From the NCBI GenBank assembly GCA_963830715.1, contig CAWHNS010000024.1:372001-436000 (forward strand): 64,000 nucleotides of DNA, in the 5' to 3' direction. The first letter of the stretch is position 1, and every line of letters starts with the position of its first letter. The notes beneath the pieces were generated by a model. It did not search any database. It had not been told where the DNA came from and was given only the letters and a program-made list of their open reading frames with translations. The position numbers were made by a program, and so were the translations under genes. Source of the stretch: CAVVMA01 sp963830715 (GTDB lineage: Bacteria > Desulfobacterota > Binatia > Binatales > Binataceae). This document shows, piece after piece, positions 9,154-17,958 of the stretch.

Positions 9154-9603
9154 CTAGCTTCCCGATGCGGGACCCCCGCCCGGAGCGCCGCCGGGAGTAA
9201 TCTTTGAGACCGCGATCGCGATTCCCTCGGCGCCGGCGCCCTTGGCGATGTCCAGGATGCGGACCATATCGCCAAGAATCACCTTGGGGTCTCCCTGGAA
9301 GATCACGAGCTTGTCGGGACTCTTGCTCAGCACGTCGCGCAGAGCCGGGTCGAGCTCGCGTTCGCTCACGTTCTTCTCATTTACGAAAATCCGATGGTCG
9401 TCGGTGAGCGTGACGATCACGCCCTTGGGCTTGTCAGTGGGAGCGGCCTGCTCCGCCTTGGGCAAATCGACGTGGGCCGCGGACTCGATCGTGACCGCGG
9501 TGGTAACCATGAAGATTATCAGCAGGACCAGGAAAATGTCGGTCAGCGGCGTGATGTTGATGTCGGAAAAGACGCCTCCGCCCGACCCCATGCTCATAGC
9601 CAT
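9154..9603 (-). CDS. exbD: ExbD/TolR biopolymer transport protein (second copy)
   Basis: A 149-residue ExbD/TolR-family subunit of a proton-driven energy-transducing complex. A short Gly-rich cytoplasmic N-terminus precedes the conserved INITPLTDIFLVLLIIFMV transmembrane helix, whose Asp is the essential proton-carrying residue. The periplasmic domain follows with 'VxLPKAE' and 'IFVNEKNVSERELDPALR' segments. It ends in a Gly/Pro-rich tail. It is very similar to the ExbD gene just upstream, so the pair is likely a tandem duplication; ExbD works as a dimer and the two may form a heterodimer. Confidence 0.93.
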   Translation of the reverse strand: MAMSMGSGGGVFSDINITPLTDIFLVLLIIFMVTTAVTIESAAHVDLPKAEQAAPTDKPKGVIVTLTDDHRIFVNEKNVSERELDPALRDVLSKSPDKLVIFQGDPKVILGDMVRILDIAKGAGAEGIAIAVSKITPGGAPGGGPASGS

Positions 9604-9649
9604 TTCAGGGCCTCCCGAACGGGGATGCTTGGTTCGCCGTCGCCACGGT

Positions 9650-10105
9650 TCATCCTCCCGAGGGACTCGCGAGCGTGGTGCTCTGGCCGCCCGAAGCCCG
9701 CTGCGCGGCGATCGCGATCGTTCCTGCGCCTGCGCGCTTGGCGATATCCAGGACCCTCACCATGTCGCCAAGCAGCACCTTGCGGTCGCCCTGGAACACG
9801 ACGATCTTGGCGTCCACCTTGCCCAGCGCCTCGCGCAGGCTCGGTTCGAGCTCGCGCTCCGGAACGTCGCGGGAGTTGACGAATATTTCGTGCTGCGCGG
9901 TGTAGGTGACGATCACGCCCTTGTTCTCGGGCGAAGTGTTCTCGGCCTGCGGGAGATCGACGTGAGCAGCCGACTCGATCGTGACGGAGGTCGTCACCAT
10001 GAAGATGATCAGCAGGACCAGGAAGATGTCGGTCAGCGGCGTGATGTTGATCTGCCAGAAGACCGCGCCGCCGCCACCGCCGCTGCTTGGGCCGCTAACC
10101 GCCAT
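9650..10105 (-). CDS. exbD: ExbD/TolR biopolymer transport protein (first copy)
   Basis: A 151-residue ExbD/TolR homologue with the same layout as its downstream paralogue: Ser/Gly-rich N-terminus, INITPLTDIFLVLLIIFMV helix with the key Asp, and a periplasmic domain containing HVDLPQAEN and 'EIFVNSRDVPERELEPSLR'. Its ATG lies inside the end of exbB (11-bp overlap), indicating translational coupling and fixed stoichiometry with the motor protein. Confidence 0.93.
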   Translation of the reverse strand: MAVSGPSSGGGGGAVFWQINITPLTDIFLVLLIIFMVTTSVTIESAAHVDLPQAENTSPENKGVIVTYTAQHEIFVNSRDVPERELEPSLREALGKVDAKIVVFQGDRKVLLGDMVRVLDIAKRAGAGTIAIAAQRASGGQSTTLASPSGG

Positions 10106-10736
10106 GCCCTTGCCTCCCCTGCATCGCCGCGTCGATCAGCCGTCCCGCGTTGATGTGCATGATCGCGTTGATGTTCTCGACTTTGACCGAGAAATAATTG
10201 TAGAAAATGACCGCGATGATCGCGACCGCGAGTCCGATCGCGGTCGAGATGAGGGCCTCCGAGATGCCGGCTGCGACGACCGAAAAGCCGCCCGTCCCCA
10301 TGATCGCCATCGACTGGAATGCGATCAGGATTCCCATCACCGTTCCGAACAACCCGATGAAGGGGGCCGATGCGCCCGAGGTCGCCAGCACCCAGGTATA
10401 GCGCTTCAACTCGAGCATCTCGCGGAAGCGCCGCTCCTCGTCGAGGTCCATCAGGTCGTCGCGGTCCATCGTCTGGGCGCCCGAGACGATCGCATAGTAG
10501 ACGCGCTCGCCGGCCGTGCGCTGGGCCTGGATCTGCTGCAGCGCCTCGTTGAAACGGCCCTGCCGCAGCGGCGCGACAAGCCCGTCGGCGATCTTTGCCG
10601 CTTGCGGCCCGATCCCGCGCAGCGACCAGAACCGCTCGAAAATGATCGCCAAACATACGACCGAGATGAAAAGCAGGGGATACGTCGCGTAATAGCCCTG
10701 CTGGATCATCGCAAGCACGCCGAACTGTGTTTGCAT
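10095..10736 (-). CDS. exbB: ExbB/TolQ/MotA proton-channel family protein
   Basis: A 213-residue member of the ExbB/TolQ family, the pentameric inner-membrane channel that with ExbD harvests proton motive force. Three transmembrane segments are visible: near the N-terminus, at about residues 112-132, and 155-178. The last two carry the family core GLFGTVMGIL and EALISTAIGLAVAIIAV. A GAGAGG ribosome site precedes the ATG. It heads a minus-strand operon exbB-exbD-exbD-VWA-small-small; no TonB is seen, so the VWA protein is the probable effector. Confidence 0.94.
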   Translation of the reverse strand: MQTQFGVLAMIQQGYYATYPLLFISVVCLAIIFERFWSLRGIGPQAAKIADGLVAPLRQGRFNEALQQIQAQRTAGERVYYAIVSGAQTMDRDDLMDLDEERRFREMLELKRYTWVLATSGASAPFIGLFGTVMGILIAFQSMAIMGTGGFSVVAAGISEALISTAIGLAVAIIAVIFYNYFSVKVENINAIMHINAGRLIDAAMQGRQGHGG

Positions 10737-11157
10737 CGCCTATCCTCTCAATAGTCTAAAATAGAATTGAAGCCTGTGAGCGTCTGACCTAACCGCTCCA
10801 GTCTGTGAGACCCAAATCCCAAAGCTGACTTCGTCCCCATGAACTCGACCTTCCCAGACGCCCGCTTTCTTCGCGCTGCCTCGCCCGCCCGATGGCGGAG
10901 CGGAAAAAGGAGTCCAAGGCGCTGGCGCCGCCTTGATTGCAACAAAGGAAGCCTTTTGTCAAGAGGGAATTCTATAGATTACTTTTCACGACCGGTTGAT
11001 GAAGTCAAGCGAGCACGTCCGCACCGGCTGCTCCGCCGTGTATCCTCATGGCATCGCGCTTGCTCGCCCGCCTTGACTTCTCCCCCGCTCGCGTCTATCC
11101 AGAAACTTGACCGCTCCGCGGTCTTATCTTTCTGCGGGACCTGCTTGACCTCGACAG
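10737..11157. other. Intergenic region between divergent exbB and lipoprotein genes
   Basis: A 421-bp gap between divergently transcribed genes, so it should hold promoters for both. It contains an A/T-richer patch around 10940-10990 (including TTGTCA and TATAGA words, but at a spacing too short for a standard sigma-70 promoter) and a TATTTTAGACT stretch just upstream of exbB. No convincing gene or RNA is seen. Confidence 0.4.
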
Positions 11158-11730
11158 ATGCTGCCGAATCAAATTCGCACGCCGACTCCTTATCTTAAGA
11201 CGCTGCTCGCGGGGGTTTTGTTCGGACTCGGCTCGTGCCAGGGCCGCGTGGCGCCCCAAGCCGTATCGGCCCACCCGGAACCCACGGCGAACGCCAGCCC
11301 CGACGAGGCGTCAACCGCGCTGCCTGCTGACTTTGACAAGAACCTGCCGTTTTTCCCCGGGTCAGTCGTCGAACACGTGCGCAGGCCGAAGGGCTCGATG
11401 CGAGAGGTATTGCTCGACAGCGATGCCCCGGTCGATCGTCTGATCGACTTTTACAAGGAGGGCCTGCAGAAAGGCGGCTACGAGGTCACCTCCGCCCTGA
11501 AGATCGCGGCACGAAAGACCTGGTCCTGCGATTTCCACAAAAACGGCCAGCAGGCGAGCGTGATGCTCTACCCGGACGAGAAGGACAAGTCGCGCGTCAC
11601 AATCGATCTGATTTACGAGATGCCTTCGCCAAGCAATGAGAGGCCGGACCAGCCCGAAGAACAGTTCGACGTAGTCGGACCGGGCGAGATGGCCCAGCAG
11701 AATCCAGATTCGAAGGAAAAGAGGAACTAA
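11158..11730 (+). CDS. Predicted lipoprotein of unknown function
   Basis: A 190-residue protein with a lipoprotein signal: hydrophobic stretch TLLAGVLFGLGSC, where LGSC is a good lipobox. The mature part has a Pro/Ala-rich linker followed by a small domain (PFFPGSVVEHVRRPKG, then VDRLIDFYKEGLQKGGYEV). That pattern occurs in short periplasmic lipoproteins in which a helix packs on a sheet. The C-terminus is acidic and disordered. It is followed 3 bp later by an SDR gene, so the two are probably co-transcribed. I do not recognise the family. Confidence 0.65.
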   Translation: MLPNQIRTPTPYLKTLLAGVLFGLGSCQGRVAPQAVSAHPEPTANASPDEASTALPADFDKNLPFFPGSVVEHVRRPKGSMREVLLDSDAPVDRLIDFYKEGLQKGGYEVTSALKIAARKTWSCDFHKNGQQASVMLYPDEKDKSRVTIDLIYEMPSPSNERPDQPEEQFDVVGPGEMAQQNPDSKEKRN

Positions 11731-11733
11731 CCG

Positions 11734-12666
11734 ATGGCACTACTAACGGGAAAAGTGGCCGCTATTACCGGCGCTGGACGCGGTATCGGGCGGGAAGAAG
11801 CGCTGCTGATGGCGAAGCATGGCGCCAAGGTTGTCGTCAATGACCTCGGCGGACACTTCGACGGCACCGGAACCTCGCGGTCGCCCGCCGAGGAAGTGGT
11901 CAGGGAAATCCGCAACGCCGGCGGCGAGGCGGTGGCCAACTTCGAGAGCGTCACCGACTTCAAGTCCGCCAAGCGCATCGTCGAGTGCGCCCTGGACAAC
12001 TTCGGCAAGCTCAATATCGTGGTCAACAACGCGGGAATCCTGCGCGACCGGATGATCTTCAACATGAGCGAAGAGGACTGGGACGCGGTCGTGGCGGTCC
12101 ATCTGAAGGGCAGTTTCAACCTCGCCCGCCACGCGACGGCATATTGGCGCGAACAGCACAAGAGCGGCAACCTGCTCAACGGCCGGCTGATCAATACCAG
12201 TTCGGACTCCGGCCTGCTGGGCAACGCCGGACAGGGCAACTACGGCTCCGCAAAGGCCGCGGTGGCCGCGATGGCGATAATCGTGGACCGGGAGATGGTT
12301 CGCTACGGCGTAACCGCCAACGCGATCGCGCCGGTGGCGCGAACGCGCCTGACGATCGAAGCCACGCCGCAAACCGCAGCAACCATGGGCCAGGTGAAGA
12401 CCGGCGAATGGGACCCGTTCGGGCCGGCCAATGTCGCCCCGCTGGTCGCATGGCTCGGCAGCGACGAGGCGAAGGACGTTCACGGCGAAGTCTTCCGCGT
12501 CGGGATGGGCACCGTGTGGCTGATGAGGGGATGGCATTCGGTGGGCAAGATCTCGCAGCGCGGATCGATCTGGGATCCCAACGCGCTCGGCGCGAAGCTC
12601 AAGGAAGAGCTCGCCAAGGGCGCCACCAAAAAGGAGAGCATGGGGCAGGTGATGGCGGGTGAGTGA
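11734..12666 (+). CDS. SDR-family hydroxyacyl-CoA dehydrogenase-like protein
   Basis: A 310-residue SDR with cofactor motif TGAGRGIG at residues 12-19, NNAG at 98-101, and the catalytic YGSAK pair Tyr170/Lys174. The N-terminal VVVNDLGG with a following insertion (residues about 40-52) is characteristic of the multifunctional peroxisomal-type (3R)-hydroxyacyl-CoA dehydrogenase branch, which acts in beta-oxidation or steroid side-chain metabolism. The C-terminal extension past residue 250 also fits that branch. Its stop overlaps the GTG start of the phosphatase gene. The exact acyl substrate cannot be inferred. Confidence 0.88.
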   Translation: MALLTGKVAAITGAGRGIGREEALLMAKHGAKVVVNDLGGHFDGTGTSRSPAEEVVREIRNAGGEAVANFESVTDFKSAKRIVECALDNFGKLNIVVNNAGILRDRMIFNMSEEDWDAVVAVHLKGSFNLARHATAYWREQHKSGNLLNGRLINTSSDSGLLGNAGQGNYGSAKAAVAAMAIIVDREMVRYGVTANAIAPVARTRLTIEATPQTAATMGQVKTGEWDPFGPANVAPLVAWLGSDEAKDVHGEVFRVGMGTVWLMRGWHSVGKISQRGSIWDPNALGAKLKEELAKGATKKESMGQVMAGE

Positions 12667-13192
12667 GACCCGCATCGGATCGCAGCGGAACGCGGCCGGC
12701 TCGGGGCCGCGTTTTCGCTCCGTTCTGCTGATCTGCGCCGCCAACACCGCTCGCAGCGTGATAGCGGAGCATCTGCTCCGGCGCGAGCTGGGAAATCGCG
12801 GCGTGGCTTCAACCGTGCGCGTCTATTCGGCCGGAATCGCCCCTTACGCCCGCGACGGAGCGCTGGTATCGCTCGATACGCGCCTCACGCTCCGCGACGA
12901 GGGAATCGATCTGCACGAAGAGGCGACCTCCACCGACCTGCGGCGCCATCCGGAGCTGCTCCGCGAAGCCGAACTGGTGATCGCGATGACCGAGGCTCAG
13001 GCGGACGAGCTTCGCGCGAAATTTCCGGGCGCCGGTCATCTGCCGGTCTACACTCTGCGCGGCTTCGCCGGCGAGAGCGGAGATATCGAGGACCCCTTCG
13101 AAAAAGGCGACGAAGTATTTTCCGCCTGCCGCGAGGAGATCAAGCGCCTGCTTCCCCGAATCGTGGATCGGCTACTCGGGCCCGCTACCTAA
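12659..13192 (+). CDS. Low-molecular-weight protein tyrosine phosphatase family protein
   Basis: A 177-residue member of the LMW-PTP/arsenate reductase fold. The phosphate-binding loop CAANTARS (residues 26-33) matches C-X5-R-S, and the general-acid region DPF is at 145-147. An N-terminal extension of about 20 residues precedes the fold. It begins at a GTG that overlaps the end of the SDR gene by 8 bp, so it is likely coupled to it. It could be a tyrosine phosphatase or a thioredoxin-type arsenate reductase. The Ser-Ala-Gly-Ile segment after the second strand is common to both; the extra Cys pair of ArsC-type enzymes is not obvious, which favours phosphatase. Confidence 0.85.
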   Translation: MSETRIGSQRNAAGSGPRFRSVLLICAANTARSVIAEHLLRRELGNRGVASTVRVYSAGIAPYARDGALVSLDTRLTLRDEGIDLHEEATSTDLRRHPELLREAELVIAMTEAQADELRAKFPGAGHLPVYTLRGFAGESGDIEDPFEKGDEVFSACREEIKRLLPRIVDRLLGPAT

Positions 13193-13233
13193 GCCGCGTC
13201 TGTTTAACTGACAGTTGCCTTCCCAGCCGCCCG

Positions 13234-16200
13234 TCACTGACTGGGTGTCGGCGAGGCCTCGGGCCCTGCGACGCCCCGTTTCGGGGTCGGCGTGGCCGTC
13301 GGCTTGCGCTTGTTCGGGGTTGGGGTCGGCTTGCTCTTGGTCGGTGTTGGCGTTGGCTTACGCTTGGTCGGTGTCGGCGTTGGCTTGGGCTTGGTCGGTG
13401 TTGGGGTCGGCTTGCGCTTGGTCGGGGTGGGCGTTGGCTTGCGCTTGGTCGGGGTTGGGGTCGGCTTGCGCTTGGTCGGTGTCGGCGTTGGCTTGCGCTT
13501 GGTCGGGGTGGGCGTTGGCTTGCGCCTCGTCGGGGTTGGGGTCGGCTTGCGCTTGGTCGGTGTCGGCGTTGGCTTATGCCTCGTCGGAGTCGGCGTCGGC
13601 TTGGGCCTGGTCGGAGTCGGTGTCGGCTTGTGGTTGGTTGGAGTCGGCCTTGATGTGGGAGTGGGTGTTGCCGTCGGCGGCTGAATAGGCGTTGGCGTCG
13701 CGGGCGGTGTCGGCGTTGGCGTCGGTGTCGGTGTCGGCGTGGGCGTTGGTGTCGGTGTCGGGGTTGGACTTGGCGTTGGCGTCGGTGTCGGCGTGGGCGT
13801 GGGCGTCGGTGTCGGGGTTGGAGTTGGCGTCGGCGTGGGCGTGGGCGTCGGTGTCGGGGTTGGAGCTGGAGTTGGCGTGGGTGTCGGTGTCGGTGTCGGC
13901 GTCGGTGTTAGTGTCGCCGTCGGTGTCGGGGTTGGAGTTGGAGTTGGAGTTGGCGTCGGTGTCGGTGTCGTCGTCGCGGTCGGCGTTTGCGTGGCCGACG
14001 GAGTGGGGGTTGCCGCAGACAAAAGGAACTTGGTTACGAAGGCGTCGGAGGTGCCGCCGGCGAAGGTCGTCTGGAAAGCGCCCGCCGTGGTCGGGAAGTC
14101 CGCGGAGTCGGTAGAACCAGTCACGTAGGGATTACCGGTGGCATCGATCACGATACTGCTACCGCTGTCGCCGTTGCCGATGCTGCCGCCCAGATAAGTG
14201 GAATAAGCCAGTGTCGAGCCCGAGGGGTTAAGCTCGGTGAAAAAGGCATTGCCGTCAGTGCTCCCGATGGTCGTCTGGAAAGCGCCTGTCGTGGTCGGGA
14301 AGTTGGTGGATTTGGTAGTTCCGGTCACGTATGCATTATCGCTCGCGTCAACCGCGATGCTGACCCCGTAGTCGTAGCCGCTGCCGCCCAAGTAGGTGGA
14401 ATAGACCAGTTGTGCGGAACCAGAAGCAAGCGGGTTCAGCCGGGCTATGAAAGCGTCATAGTCGCCGCCGTTGGTTGTCTGGAAAGCGCCCGCCGTGGTC
14501 GGGAAGTTGCCGGAGGTTGTTCCCCCCGAAACGAAAGCGTTGCCGCCCGCGTCAACCGCGATACCGTAACCGGCATCGCCGCCGCCGTTGACGCCGCCGC
14601 CGTTGCCGCCCAGGTAAGTGGAATAAACCAGTGCCGAACCTGGAGGATTCAGCTCGGTTACGAAGGCATTGTCGGTTGGGAAGGGACTGGTAGTGCCGCC
14701 GTAGGTCGTCTGGAAGGCGCCCGCGGTAGTCGGGAAGTTGCTGGAGTAAGTAAGCCCCGTCACGAAAGCATCGCCGCCCGCGTCGATCGCGATGCCTTGG
14801 CCGGCGTCGCCATTGAAGACGCCACTCCCGGTGGCGTTGCCGCTGCCACCCAGGTAAGTCGAATAGAGCGCTGCCGAGCCCGAAGGGTTCAGCTTGGTTA
14901 CGAAGGCATTGCCTGCACTCCCGCTGAGGGTCGTCTGGAAAGCCCCCGCCGTGGTCGGAAAGTTGTTGGATTCTGTGAGGCCTGTCACGTATGCGTCACC
15001 GCTCGCGTCGACCGCGATGCCGTAACCTTCATCGACGCCGCCGTTGACGGCGGCGCCATTGCCGCCCAGGTAGGTCGAGTAAACGAGACCCGAACCCGAC
15101 GGATTCACTTCGGTGACAAAGGCGTTTGTGTGGCCCGCCAAGGTCGTCTGGAAAGCTCCCGCGGTGGTCGGGAAGTCGCTGGCGTCCGTACTTCCCGTCA
15201 CGTAGGCATCACCGCTGGGGTCGACCGCGAGCGCGTTGCCGTGGGCGAACTCGAAGGGGGTGTTGCTGCCCAGATAGGTCGAGTAAACCAGCGCCGAACC
15301 CGAGGGATTTAGCTCGGTTATGAAGGCGTACGGGCTGCCAGCCAAGGTCGTTTGGAAAGCGCCCGCCGTGGTCGGGAAGTTCGTGGATTCAGTAGATCCC
15401 GTCACATATGCATCGCCGCTCGCGTTGACCGCGATGCCCATGCCGGAGTCGGTGCTCCTACCGCCCAGGTAAGTCGAATAGGAAAGCACGGGGTCGATCA
15501 CGAGGGGCACGCTGCGATCGTACTTGGCAACCCGAAAACCGACTTCGCTCCTCCCCCGCATGATCCATGCGCCGCGCAGTTCACGCCGCGCGCCGCCGAC
15601 CTGCTGGTATACGAACGGGGCGTGCTCGACGAGCTCAGCGCCTCCTACGCGCACGCGCAGATCGCCGCCCTCGCGTGCTGAGACGAGATCCGCGCCCGTG
15701 AAGCCGAGCCGAATCCGTCCGGGATCGGCTCCCGGCGCGACCACAAAATCGTACTCGAGCCGGCCCTGCGCACTGCCGTGATAAATCAGGTCGATGCCCG
15801 GATAGACCTCGTGGCATTTCACCCGGGAGAACGCCGAGACCCCTGTGACCCAATTGCTGGGGTCGCTTCCGATGAAATAGTTGGCCTTGCCGGCCAATGG
15901 CGCGACTCCCTCGATCCGGGGGTTCGGATTGGAGCCCGCAAGCTTCACCCGCAGAACCGAAACCTCGCGAGGCGGGACTTTCCCGATCGCCGAACTCGTT
16001 GAGGCTTGCGCTGGATGAGCGGCCTCTTCGTGAGCAGACCTCGCATGTGGCTTGCTGAGAGCAAGCACCGCTTCGTCCCCGGTCAGGAACACTTCGTAGC
16101 CTGGACCGCGTGATAGGAACTTCACTCGCGGGTCGGTCTGTCCCTGATTCGACTCGAAACTCAGAGGCAGTTTTCCATACGCCCGGACGATATCCAGGCG

Positions 16201-16344
16201 CTGCGGAGATTTGGAGTCCGCGGATGTGCGGGGTGCGGTCAATTTCGCGCCGCCGCGATCGTAGCCAAGCCGGACGACGGCGGCGGCCGACAATGCCGTC
16301 ACCGTGGCCACGATACACGCAGTCGCAAGTCTGCCGTACTTCAT
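13234..16344 (-). CDS. Large exported SBBP-repeat protein with Pro-Thr repeat tail
   Basis: A 1036-residue secreted protein. A signal peptide (hydrophobic core about 8-24) is followed by an N-terminal beta domain of the kind found before SBBP repeats (residues about 60-280, with FIGSDPSNWVTGV and GLRV/YDF-type strands). About eight SBBP beta-propeller repeats come next, each carrying 'YSTYLGG...IAVDASGDAYVTG.T.S.NFPTTAGAFQTT'. The last quarter is low-complexity (PT)n and then 9-residue KPTPTPTKR units, probably an extended cell-wall or surface stalk. On the DNA this is a minisatellite. The reverse strand carries long but spurious Val/Gly frames. It is likely surface-exposed; function unknown. 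Confidence 0.88.
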   Translation of the reverse strand: MKYGRLATACIVATVTALSAAAVVRLGYDRGGAKLTAPRTSADSKSPQRLDIVRAYGKLPLSFESNQGQTDPRVKFLSRGPGYEVFLTGDEAVLALSKPHARSAHEEAAHPAQASTSSAIGKVPPREVSVLRVKLAGSNPNPRIEGVAPLAGKANYFIGSDPSNWVTGVSAFSRVKCHEVYPGIDLIYHGSAQGRLEYDFVVAPGADPGRIRLGFTGADLVSAREGGDLRVRVGGAELVEHAPFVYQQVGGARRELRGAWIMRGRSEVGFRVAKYDRSVPLVIDPVLSYSTYLGGRSTDSGMGIAVNASGDAYVTGSTESTNFPTTAGAFQTTLAGSPYAFITELNPSGSALVYSTYLGSNTPFEFAHGNALAVDPSGDAYVTGSTDASDFPTTAGAFQTTLAGHTNAFVTEVNPSGSGLVYSTYLGGNGAAVNGGVDEGYGIAVDASGDAYVTGLTESNNFPTTAGAFQTTLSGSAGNAFVTKLNPSGSAALYSTYLGGSGNATGSGVFNGDAGQGIAIDAGGDAFVTGLTYSSNFPTTAGAFQTTYGGTTSPFPTDNAFVTELNPPGSALVYSTYLGGNGGGVNGGGDAGYGIAVDAGGNAFVSGGTTSGNFPTTAGAFQTTNGGDYDAFIARLNPLASGSAQLVYSTYLGGSGYDYGVSIAVDASDNAYVTGTTKSTNFPTTTGAFQTTIGSTDGNAFFTELNPSGSTLAYSTYLGGSIGNGDSGSSIVIDATGNPYVTGSTDSADFPTTAGAFQTTFAGGTSDAFVTKFLLSAATPTPSATQTPTATTTPTPTPTPTPTPTPTPTATLTPTPTPTPTPTPTPAPTPTPTPTPTPTPTPTPTPTPTPTPTPTPTPSPTPTPTPTPTPTPTPTPTPTPPATPTPIQPPTATPTPTSRPTPTNHKPTPTPTRPKPTPTPTRHKPTPTPTKRKPTPTPTRRKPTPTPTKRKPTPTPTKRKPTPTPTKRKPTPTPTKRKPTPTPTKPKPTPTPTKRKPTPTPTKSKPTPTPNKRKPTATPTPKRGVAGPEASPTPSQ
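13290..13990. repeat. 27-bp minisatellite plus 6-bp repeat tract in the PT-rich tail
   Basis: From about 13290 to 13640 a 27-bp unit (encoding the 9-residue KPTPTPTKR motif on the minus strand) recurs more than ten times with small variations. From about 13690 to 13980 a GGCGTC/GGTGTC hexamer tract encodes (PT)n. Both lie inside the SBBP gene and should be length-variable by slippage or recombination. Confidence 0.9.
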
Positions 16345-16559
16345 CTGGATGCCCTACTGCTGGATGCCTTACTGCCAGAAGCCGAGGCCCCCTTCCGTTG
16401 ACTCAACACCTGCAGTGTCTGAAGATAGCGCGCTGACGTATAGTTTCGGACATGCGCCGCATTGTCAAGATTCATTCCAGCGAATATCAGGAATGAGTGA
16501 ACGCAAAATGCCAAACCCACTGATGCAATCGGTCCTGATGGACGGCGGGTTTGGCGACG

Positions 16560-17855
16560 CTATCGCATCAACTGCGGGTTGAACGCGCCTTCTGAAATTT
16601 CTCCGCTGTTGATCTTTTGCGTGAACGTCGAATGGGCGGGCACCGGCGATCGGAAGTAGCCGGGATGCGCGGTCGGGAAGTAGAAGCTGCCGGCGAGATC
16701 GAATAGATTGCCGCCCTCCATCGACGGCCTCATCCGCCAGAGTGGAATAGTCACTGCGCTCAACTCACCATTCTCGAAAAACTCCGCTGCCAGCCATACG
16801 TATATCTCAGTGTCTATATACACTACGGTGCGCGCATTGGGACCGTGCGCGTCGGGCCGCGGCGTCATCTCCAGGACATATGCATGGCGAAGCTGGAACG
16901 GCTCCTCGGTCAGCCGGAAGCTGTCGCCGGATTGCACGATTCCGGCCGGCTCGTGGTCGGCCTTCATGCACGCCAGAATGGTGGCCGTGCCCAGCAGCCG
17001 GTAGGCGTAGTTCTCGGTTTTGGGCAGCGCGTAGGCCCAGTACGGCTGATGGCATCCGCGGCATCCTTCGACTGGATATTCGAGATTGACCGCGCTGCGG
17101 CGCACGCGGCGGGAAGTCTCGCTGAAGCCGTAGAATTCATCCGCGCGGGCGGGATCGAGATGGCGAATCCAGATTCCGGCGCCCTCGCCGGTGCCGATGC
17201 CGAGCGGCTCCAGCACCCACCGGTTGCATCGCGCCTTCCACTCCACGCCCAGTGAGTTCTCGCCGAGCGTGGGCCTCGGATCGACCTCCGTGCGATGGGC
17301 AAACCTGAGGAAATCGAGCTGCTCGCAGGCGTAGTCTCGATCGTCCGCCGGAACTATTCTATGCGCATTCGCGGGATCGGCAGCGTAGCCGCTGCTTCGC
17401 CAGGGAGCGAGCGAGAAATCGTCCGGCATCACCGGTCCCATATGCCAGTTGTAAGCGATTTTGACCGCGGCCTTCGGGTCCGTGATGTCGATCAGCGGAA
17501 ACGGCATCCCCGCGACATACTTGGTCAGACGGTCTTGCGCGTCGAGCCCGGCCTGCGGCGAGTATTTCTCGGTGGCGCGCTGGAAGCCGCTCGACCATTC
17601 CAGGTGATCGGTCGGGGTTGCGCGCAGGCGGAAGCCATACTTTAAGGCGACTTTTGCAGCCGAGGGAATATCGTTCGAATAGGTGTCAGCGTTGTCGAGC
17701 GTGATAATCATCCCGGGCTGAAGACTTGCGACAGGCTTGGGCGATGCGGCCGCCGGCGCCTGAGATGCCGGCGTTCCTGGCGTCGGCGCCGCGAGAACGG
17801 GCGAGCCGATACCGAGGACGATCGCCAGGGAAGTAAGATGTAGATGCACTTTCAC
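16560..17855 (-). CDS. DUF1329 exported protein (first copy)
   Basis: A 431-residue protein of the DUF1329 family (often labelled outer-membrane lipoprotein-sorting, LolB-like fold). It has a signal peptide (hydrophobic residues about 6-22), a Pro/Ala-rich linker and then the family core: KYGFRLRATPTDHLEWS, ATEKYSP, VAGMPFPLIDITDPKAAVKIAYNW, and 'SRRVRRSAVNLEYPVEGCRG'. The family is typically encoded beside DUF1302 porin-like and RND exporter genes and is implicated in lipid export; those partners are absent here. The start is GTG 17855. It is divergent from the HigA-like gene and sits upstream of the SBBP gene on the same strand. Confidence 0.85.
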   Translation of the reverse strand: MKVHLHLTSLAIVLGIGSPVLAAPTPGTPASQAPAAASPKPVASLQPGMIITLDNADTYSNDIPSAAKVALKYGFRLRATPTDHLEWSSGFQRATEKYSPQAGLDAQDRLTKYVAGMPFPLIDITDPKAAVKIAYNWHMGPVMPDDFSLAPWRSSGYAADPANAHRIVPADDRDYACEQLDFLRFAHRTEVDPRPTLGENSLGVEWKARCNRWVLEPLGIGTGEGAGIWIRHLDPARADEFYGFSETSRRVRRSAVNLEYPVEGCRGCHQPYWAYALPKTENYAYRLLGTATILACMKADHEPAGIVQSGDSFRLTEEPFQLRHAYVLEMTPRPDAHGPNARTVVYIDTEIYVWLAAEFFENGELSAVTIPLWRMRPSMEGGNLFDLAGSFYFPTAHPGYFRSPVPAHSTFTQKINSGEISEGAFNPQLMR

Positions 17856-17958
17856 GATCGCGGGTTAGATAGCGCGTCCAGCCGGCGAAAGCAAAGTGGA
17901 GCTCGCGGCCGCCGGATCGTTGCCGGGCTCGCGAATTGTCAATACGCTCACCTGTTGC

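Noticed and set aside
10748..10945. 65-codon minus-strand ORF upstream of exbB
   Set aside because: Arg-rich without motifs, lies in the promoter region between divergent genes.
13290..13640. Regular 27-bp repeats considered as a CRISPR array
   Set aside because: There are no unique spacers between repeats and the tract is in frame within a coding gene.
13292..14128. Plus-strand ORFs made of repeated VGVGVGLRLVG
   Set aside because: They are the complement of the PT-repeat tract in the SBBP gene and have no other protein character.
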